This document shows, one piece after another, positions 59,875 through 64,000 of a DNA stretch of 64,000 bases (position 1 is the first letter of the stretch; the number at the start of each line of letters is the position of its first letter). A model generated the notes under the pieces. The model did not search any database, was not told where the DNA came from, and saw only the letters and a list, made by a program, of their open reading frames with translations. A program made the translations under genes and the position numbers. Origin of the DNA: Megalobrama amblycephala (taxonomy: Eukaryota; Chordata; Actinopteri; Cypriniformes; Xenocyprididae); the NCBI RefSeq assembly GCF_018812025.1, contig NC_063061.1, positions 39,974,674-40,038,673 of the forward strand, read 5' to 3'.

Positions 59875-60212
59875 TCGCTACTTTGTTCCAAAAAAAGATG
59901 GGGGTTGCGTCCGATTTTAGATCTACGTGAGCTAATAAGTTCAAGATGTTCACAGTAAAACACATCGTGTCACAGATCAGGTCCAAAGACTGGTTTGTCA
60001 CGATAGGTCTAAAAGACACATACTTCCATGTATCAATCCTCCCACAACACAGGAAGTTCCTGAGGTTTCCTTCAGGAGGCGAAGCATACCAATATTGGGT
60101 TCTTCCCTTCGGCCTAGCACTGTCACCCCACACCTTCACCAAATGTGTAGACACGGCTCTGTCGCCCTTGCGAATGCAGGGCATCCGCATTCTAAACTAC
60201 ATTGATGACTGA
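59875..60212 (+). pseudogene. DIRS reverse transcriptase fragment
   Basis: It shows DWFVTIGLKDTYFHV (usual D changed to G before LKD), VLPFGLALSPHTFTK and NYIDD. A stop codon follows YIDD directly where Trp is usual. An upstream frameshift lies near 59,905. Confidence 0.8.
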
Positions 60213-60314
60213 GGGGGAATCTTTTTCACACGATCAGGGTCATGCAGCGATGCCTTCGTGCCCTAGTCATATGGAAACAACCTTGGTTTCTGTCCCAGGG
60301 ACCTGTGCTGGGAG

Positions 60315-61203
60315 CAGTGTTAATTTCGTTGCCGAATAATTTTCGTCATAATTTTCGTCAACGTCATTTTTTCACGGACGAAAACGAAATGATGACTAAA
60401 TAAAAAGCGTTTTGAATGACTAAAACTATGACTAAAATCTACTATAATTTTCGTCAACGAATAAAAACGAGACAAAAATGAAAGAGAGGGACAATATGGG
60501 AAGATATCCAGAGTTGAAGAGACGCACATTTGAAGTGTAATGTGCTGATCTAACCACGGGAAACGCAGCGTTGTTGCACGCTCTACAGGCTCGTCCAGCA
60601 GCACATCTTACTGCTGCGCAATTAATGAATAGTGCATATTTATGCCATGCGATTGCTTATAAGCTAATGTTGATGAATTATGTAAACTTATTTTATTTCA
60701 TAGTTTCTAAGCTTTAGCTTAACCTGAGGTATTAAAATAAACAGAAATAAAAACTTATAGACATTTAAAAGCAAAAACTAAAAGACAAACACAAAAAATT
60801 ACTAAAACTTTTAACTGAAATTACAATGAAAGCAGAAAAACTAAAAATCAAATCTGATAAAAAATTTTAAACAAAAACTATAACAGTACCTCAATGATAA
60901 GTGTGTCAATCCCTGAAAAGTACAAAGCAAAGTACAGTTGGGTGAACATAAACAGTTTGGGGAATATCAGATGTATCTATATCAGTATATAGGATCTGTG
61001 TATTGTTAGAGAAATGCTTAATGCATTACAATTTAACTAAATTAGATTTTAGTCGACTAAAATCTTATGAAATTTAGTCAACTAAAACTAGACTAAAACT
61101 AAAACAATTTCCGATGACTAAAATATGACTAAAACTAAATGGCATTTTAGTCAAAGGACTATGACTAAAACTAAATCAAAATTTGCTGTCAAAATTAACA
61201 CTG
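60315..61203. mobile_element. 889-bp non-autonomous hAT nested in DIRS
   Basis: The ends are CAGTGTTAATTTCG and AAAATTAACACTG. GCTGGGAG is duplicated at 60,307-60,314 and 61,204-61,211. The interior is rich in ACTAAAACTA and TTTTCGTC repeats. Not coding. Confidence 0.92.
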
Positions 61204-61224
61204 GCTGGGAGCTCTTGGTCGTCG

Positions 61225-61600
61225 TGTCACGCTAACGACAGATGCATCCCTCACGGGCTAGGGGGTCATGAGTGGTCGCTCTGCTAGAGGTCTATGGCAG
61301 GACCATCATCTCTCTTGGCACATAAATTGCCTGGAGATGTTGGCAGTGTTTCAGGCTCTGAAACACTTCCTTCTGGACCTCAGGGACCATCATGTGCTAG
61401 TTCGATCAGACAACACATTGGTGGTCTCATATATAAATCATCAGGGGGACCCAAGGGAAACTGCTCTCAATCAAGGCAGTTTATATCCCAGGGTACCTCA
61501 GTGTGGGAGCAGACATCCTGTCGAGGCAGGGGCCAAGGCCCGGGGAATGGAGACTTCACCCAAAGGTGGTGAAGCTCCTATGGGAGAACTTCGGCAGAGC
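61225..61600 (+). pseudogene. DIRS RNase H fragment
   Basis: TTDASLTG followed by a stop in place of Trp, then INCLEMLAVFQALKHFL and VLVRSDNTLVVSYINHQGD. The Asp-Glu-Asp series of DIRS RNase H is present, but the frame is broken. Confidence 0.75.
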
Positions 61601-61620
61601 TGAAGTGGACCTGTTGTGTC

Positions 61621-62691
61621 TTGAGAGACGACTCACTGTCCATTATGGTTCTCCATGACAAACCCAGCACCTCTGGGGCTGGACGCTATAGTACAGCCGT
61701 GGCCGAGGTATTATGGGCTTGGTCTCTAAAGGGGGCCCAGCTCATAAGATCAGGTCTCTCAACTGAGGTTGTCGAGACAATCCTCCAATCCAGAGCTCCC
61801 TCCACAAGGAAACTCTATGCCTTGAAGTGGAAATTGTTCACTTCTCGGTGTGAAAATCACCAGCGGGACCCAGTTAACTGCCCCATTGGCGTGGTGCTGA
61901 ATATCCTACAGGATAGATTTTCCACAGGGTTATCCCCCTCAACAATAAAGGTGTACATGGCGGCCTTAGCTGCTTACCACATTCTTTTGAATGGTGTATC
62001 TTTGGGGAGACACCCACTTATTACTGATTTCCTTCGTGGCACTTTGAGGCTTAAACCTGCAGATCACATGAGAGTACCAGCTTGATATCTGGCCGTTGTA
62101 CTACAAGGCCTTTCTCTGGACCCCTTCGAGCCTATCGAAGAAGTTTCTGAGAAATTTCTTACACTAAGAATTGGAGACATTCAAGCCCTTTCGGTATCTC
62201 CCTTGTGCTTGGAATTTGCGCCCGTCATGGTTAAAGCTTTCTTGCATCCAAGACCGGGATACATTGCTAAGGTCCTCACTAATACTGTGAGACCTATTGT
62301 GCTGCAGGCCTTCTGTCATCCTCCATTTACGACGTCAGACCATGAAAAGCTTAATCTCCTATGTCCTGTCAGGGCTCTTGATACCACAGAGCTGCCATGT
62401 GGAGAAAATCTGACCAGTTGTTTGTCTGTTTCAGGTCACCTAGGAAAGGTCACCCTGCATCTAAGCAGAGAATGAGCAAGTGGGTGGTTGAGGCCATCTC
62501 GCTTGCTTACGAGTCGGCCGGTCAGCCTTCACCATTGGCTGTCCGAGCTCACTCGACCAGGGGTATGGCTGCCTCTAAGGCTTTATTATCAGGAGTTTCA
62601 CGTCAAGAAGTTTGTGATGCGGCAGGCTGGTCCTCGAGCTAGACCTCGGCTCCACTCCAGGGGTGCAGGTGCTGTCGTCTTAGTGTGCGCT
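61621..62691 (+). pseudogene. DIRS tyrosine recombinase, catalytic Tyr lost
   Basis: The N-terminal core-binding part is 61,621-62,085 (SRAPSTRKLYALKWKLF, GLSPSTIKVYMAALAAYH). The catalytic part shows AHSTRGMAASKAL (H-x-x-R) and AAGWSSS. The usual segment with the nucleophilic Tyr between GWSS and LDL is missing, and frames join LDLGSTPGVQVLSS only after a shift. It has further stops near 62,086 and frameshifts near 62,380. It would have integrated the circular DNA copy. Confidence 0.8.
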
Positions 62692-62749
62692 TTGATTTCA
62701 CACTGACTTGAAATTACACTTGCTCATATGGCGACGTTGGGATTGTCGT

Positions 62750-62845
62750 TCCCAAAGCGTTTGACGCAGCGTGAGTTCCCTTGAAAGGGAACATCTCCGT
62801 TAAGTATGTAACCTTAGTTCCCTGAATAGGGAACGAGACGCTGCG
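62750..62845 (+). repeat. DIRS internal complementary region
   Basis: It contains GAGTTCCCTTGAAAGGGAAC (inverse of the left terminus) and TATGTAACCTTAGTTCCCTG (inverse of the right terminus). This is the template used to close the circular intermediate in DIRS. Confidence 0.8.
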
Positions 62846-62895
62846 TTGCCCTGCCATACTCCCAGCATGCCCGTAAGCACCTTGCTTCAGAATTC

Positions 62896-63096
62896 AGAAG
62901 CTGAATGAGTGTGTTTTCGGGCTGGCTTTATAGTTCCTGGTCAGTGACGTCACCCGCCTATGACGTTCCGTCACCCTATTGGACTGATTTCATACGTGCT
63001 TCACGACGCAATCACGCAAAGGCGTTCCCAAAGCGTTTGACACAGCGTCTCTTTCATTATTCAGGGAACTAAGGTTACATACGTAACCAAGACGTT
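62896..63096 (+). repeat. DIRS right inverted repeat and terminal extension
   Basis: 62,896-63,060 is the inverse of the left repeat. The extra end AACTAAGGTTACATACGTAA is unique to this side and matches the internal complementary region. Confidence 0.8.
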
Positions 63097-63635
63097 CTTG
63101 TTCATTCCTCTATGTAGATATGAGGAAAGGAAACAAGGATGGAGTATTCAAAGAAAGATGAATTTGTAAACTGGTTTATTGTATTTTTGTAGTTGTTAAA
63201 GTCGAGCGTCACTTTAAATCATGTTTCTCAGCTGCATGAACACAGATCTCTTTCAGCAGAACATCATTCTGTCTTCATTTACACAAGATCAACACTGATA
63301 ATCAGATCCAGAACTTTCATCTCTTTCCTTCTCATCACAACATGACAGTAAATTACACTTCTAATTTACAAGCTTTATCTAAGAACCATAAACCTTTTTA
63401 TTTGCCATGCTTTATGAAATAATTCCAATAACTAATCCCACAGCCACCAGATTGTTGTTGTTGTTGTTGTTGTTACTATTATAAATTACTAATATATTTT
63501 TATTACTATCTCTGCTCTGTTGCCACTGGTCAGACATTTAAAGTGTATTGTTTGTACATTTTAGTTTTACAGTACTGAAACTTCAATGATGAATGAATAA
63601 AAACTCTTCACAAAATAAATATGTGTTTTAATTAC

Positions 63636-63720
63636 CTTGTGATGAGCAGGAAAGAGGAAATATCCACTGCAGCTCTAAGATCTGTGCTGATGCTGTGCTG
63701 TTCGAGTTTCAGAATGAGTG
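63636..63720 (-). other. Family leader exon e1, unit 6
   Basis: It ends CATCACAAG before a GTAATT donor; paired with 19,575. A GGA run follows at 63,767-63,790, and then leader sequence equivalent to 19,780-19,880 up to the window edge. Confidence 0.4.
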
Positions 63721-64000
63721 AAAGGGTTGATACCTTCTTGTGATGCTATGAACAATCTGAGAGGCAGAGGAGGAGGAGGAGGAGGAGGATGAAGAATAAA
63801 AAGCAAGGTATGAGAGTGTTGTCAATCGACCCAAGGGTTTTTACATCATTTCCTGTAATGTGACCAAATGATGAGAAAAAAACCTTTCTAGTGTGTCGAA
63901 CAAGCAACACTCACACCACACTTTCACACCTTCATCTTCCTCATTCTCTCTCTCTCAGATTGTTCATATCATCATTCAGTTCATCTCTGTTCTCTTCTGA

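Larger units (their letters stand above)
57740..63096 (+). mobile_element. DIRS-type tyrosine-recombinase retrotransposon, nested and dead
   Basis: Order: left inverted repeat, gag-like, reverse transcriptase, RNase H, tyrosine recombinase, internal complementary region, right inverted repeat. GTT lies at both borders (57,737-57,739; 63,094-63,096). Block 1 at about 18,994 shows the site without it. Two DNA elements are inserted inside (58,946-59,669; 60,315-61,203). Without them it is about 3.7 kb, so some internal sequence is also missing compared with full-length DIRS elements (usually 5-6 kb). Confidence 0.9.
40582..64000 (+). repeat. Segmental duplication, copy 2 (runs off the right edge)
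   Basis: Direct-orientation counterpart of 4478-19,900, expanded to over 23 kb by copy-specific insertions: 42,831-43,465, 44,320-48,186, a LINE at 50,278, elements at 55,870-57,397, and DIRS at 57,740-63,096. Confidence 0.88.

Overview
The window looks like a stretch of a cyprinid (zebrafish/carp-type) fish genome. It is AT-rich, almost free of long host reading frames, and packed with nested transposable elements of types usual in cyprinids: a tRNA-headed SINE with an L2-type tail, DIRS, Tx1- and I/Nimb-type LINEs, hAT, Kolobok-, piggyBac- and Harbinger-like DNA elements, gypsy-type solo LTRs, and long AT, CA and TC microsatellites. This identification comes from repeat signatures read by eye, not from a database search.

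Layout. 168-4334 is an apparently complete hAT transposon: matching ends, a perfect 8-bp target duplication, and a two-exon transposase gene of about 800 codons without a stop. From 4478 a roughly 15-kb block runs to about 19.9 kb. It recurs in direct orientation from 40,582 to the right edge, stretched there by later insertions. Each block carries three copies of a splice-donor-bearing leader exon, plus coding-like exons, on the minus strand (an unidentified tandem gene family), and two small conserved exons on the plus strand. At the end of block 1 is a divergent 90-codon ORF with two membrane segments.

Between the blocks (20-40.5 kb) lie a dead Tx1-type LINE inserted in a TC microsatellite, a solo LTR, an LTR followed by a lysine-tRNA-type primer site, a near-perfect 156-bp hairpin, a TTAA-flanked Kolobok-like element, a copia remnant and AT microsatellites.

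Block 2 (40.6-64 kb) holds the most elaborate nesting. A solo LTR was invaded by a 3.3-kb element with 350-bp inverted repeats. That element was in turn invaded by, or itself carries, a 554-bp element with a RecQ-like helicase N-terminus. A 5.4-kb DIRS element is split by a Harbinger-like element carrying a MADF-domain exon and by an 889-bp hAT. Block 1 supplies the uninterrupted sites for several of these insertions, so the two blocks date each other's insertions.

How it fits together: the host content appears to be a small lineage-specific gene cluster, partly decayed, that was duplicated and then used as a landing site. Only the 168-4334 hAT looks potentially able to move. All other coding elements show stops, frameshifts or deletions.
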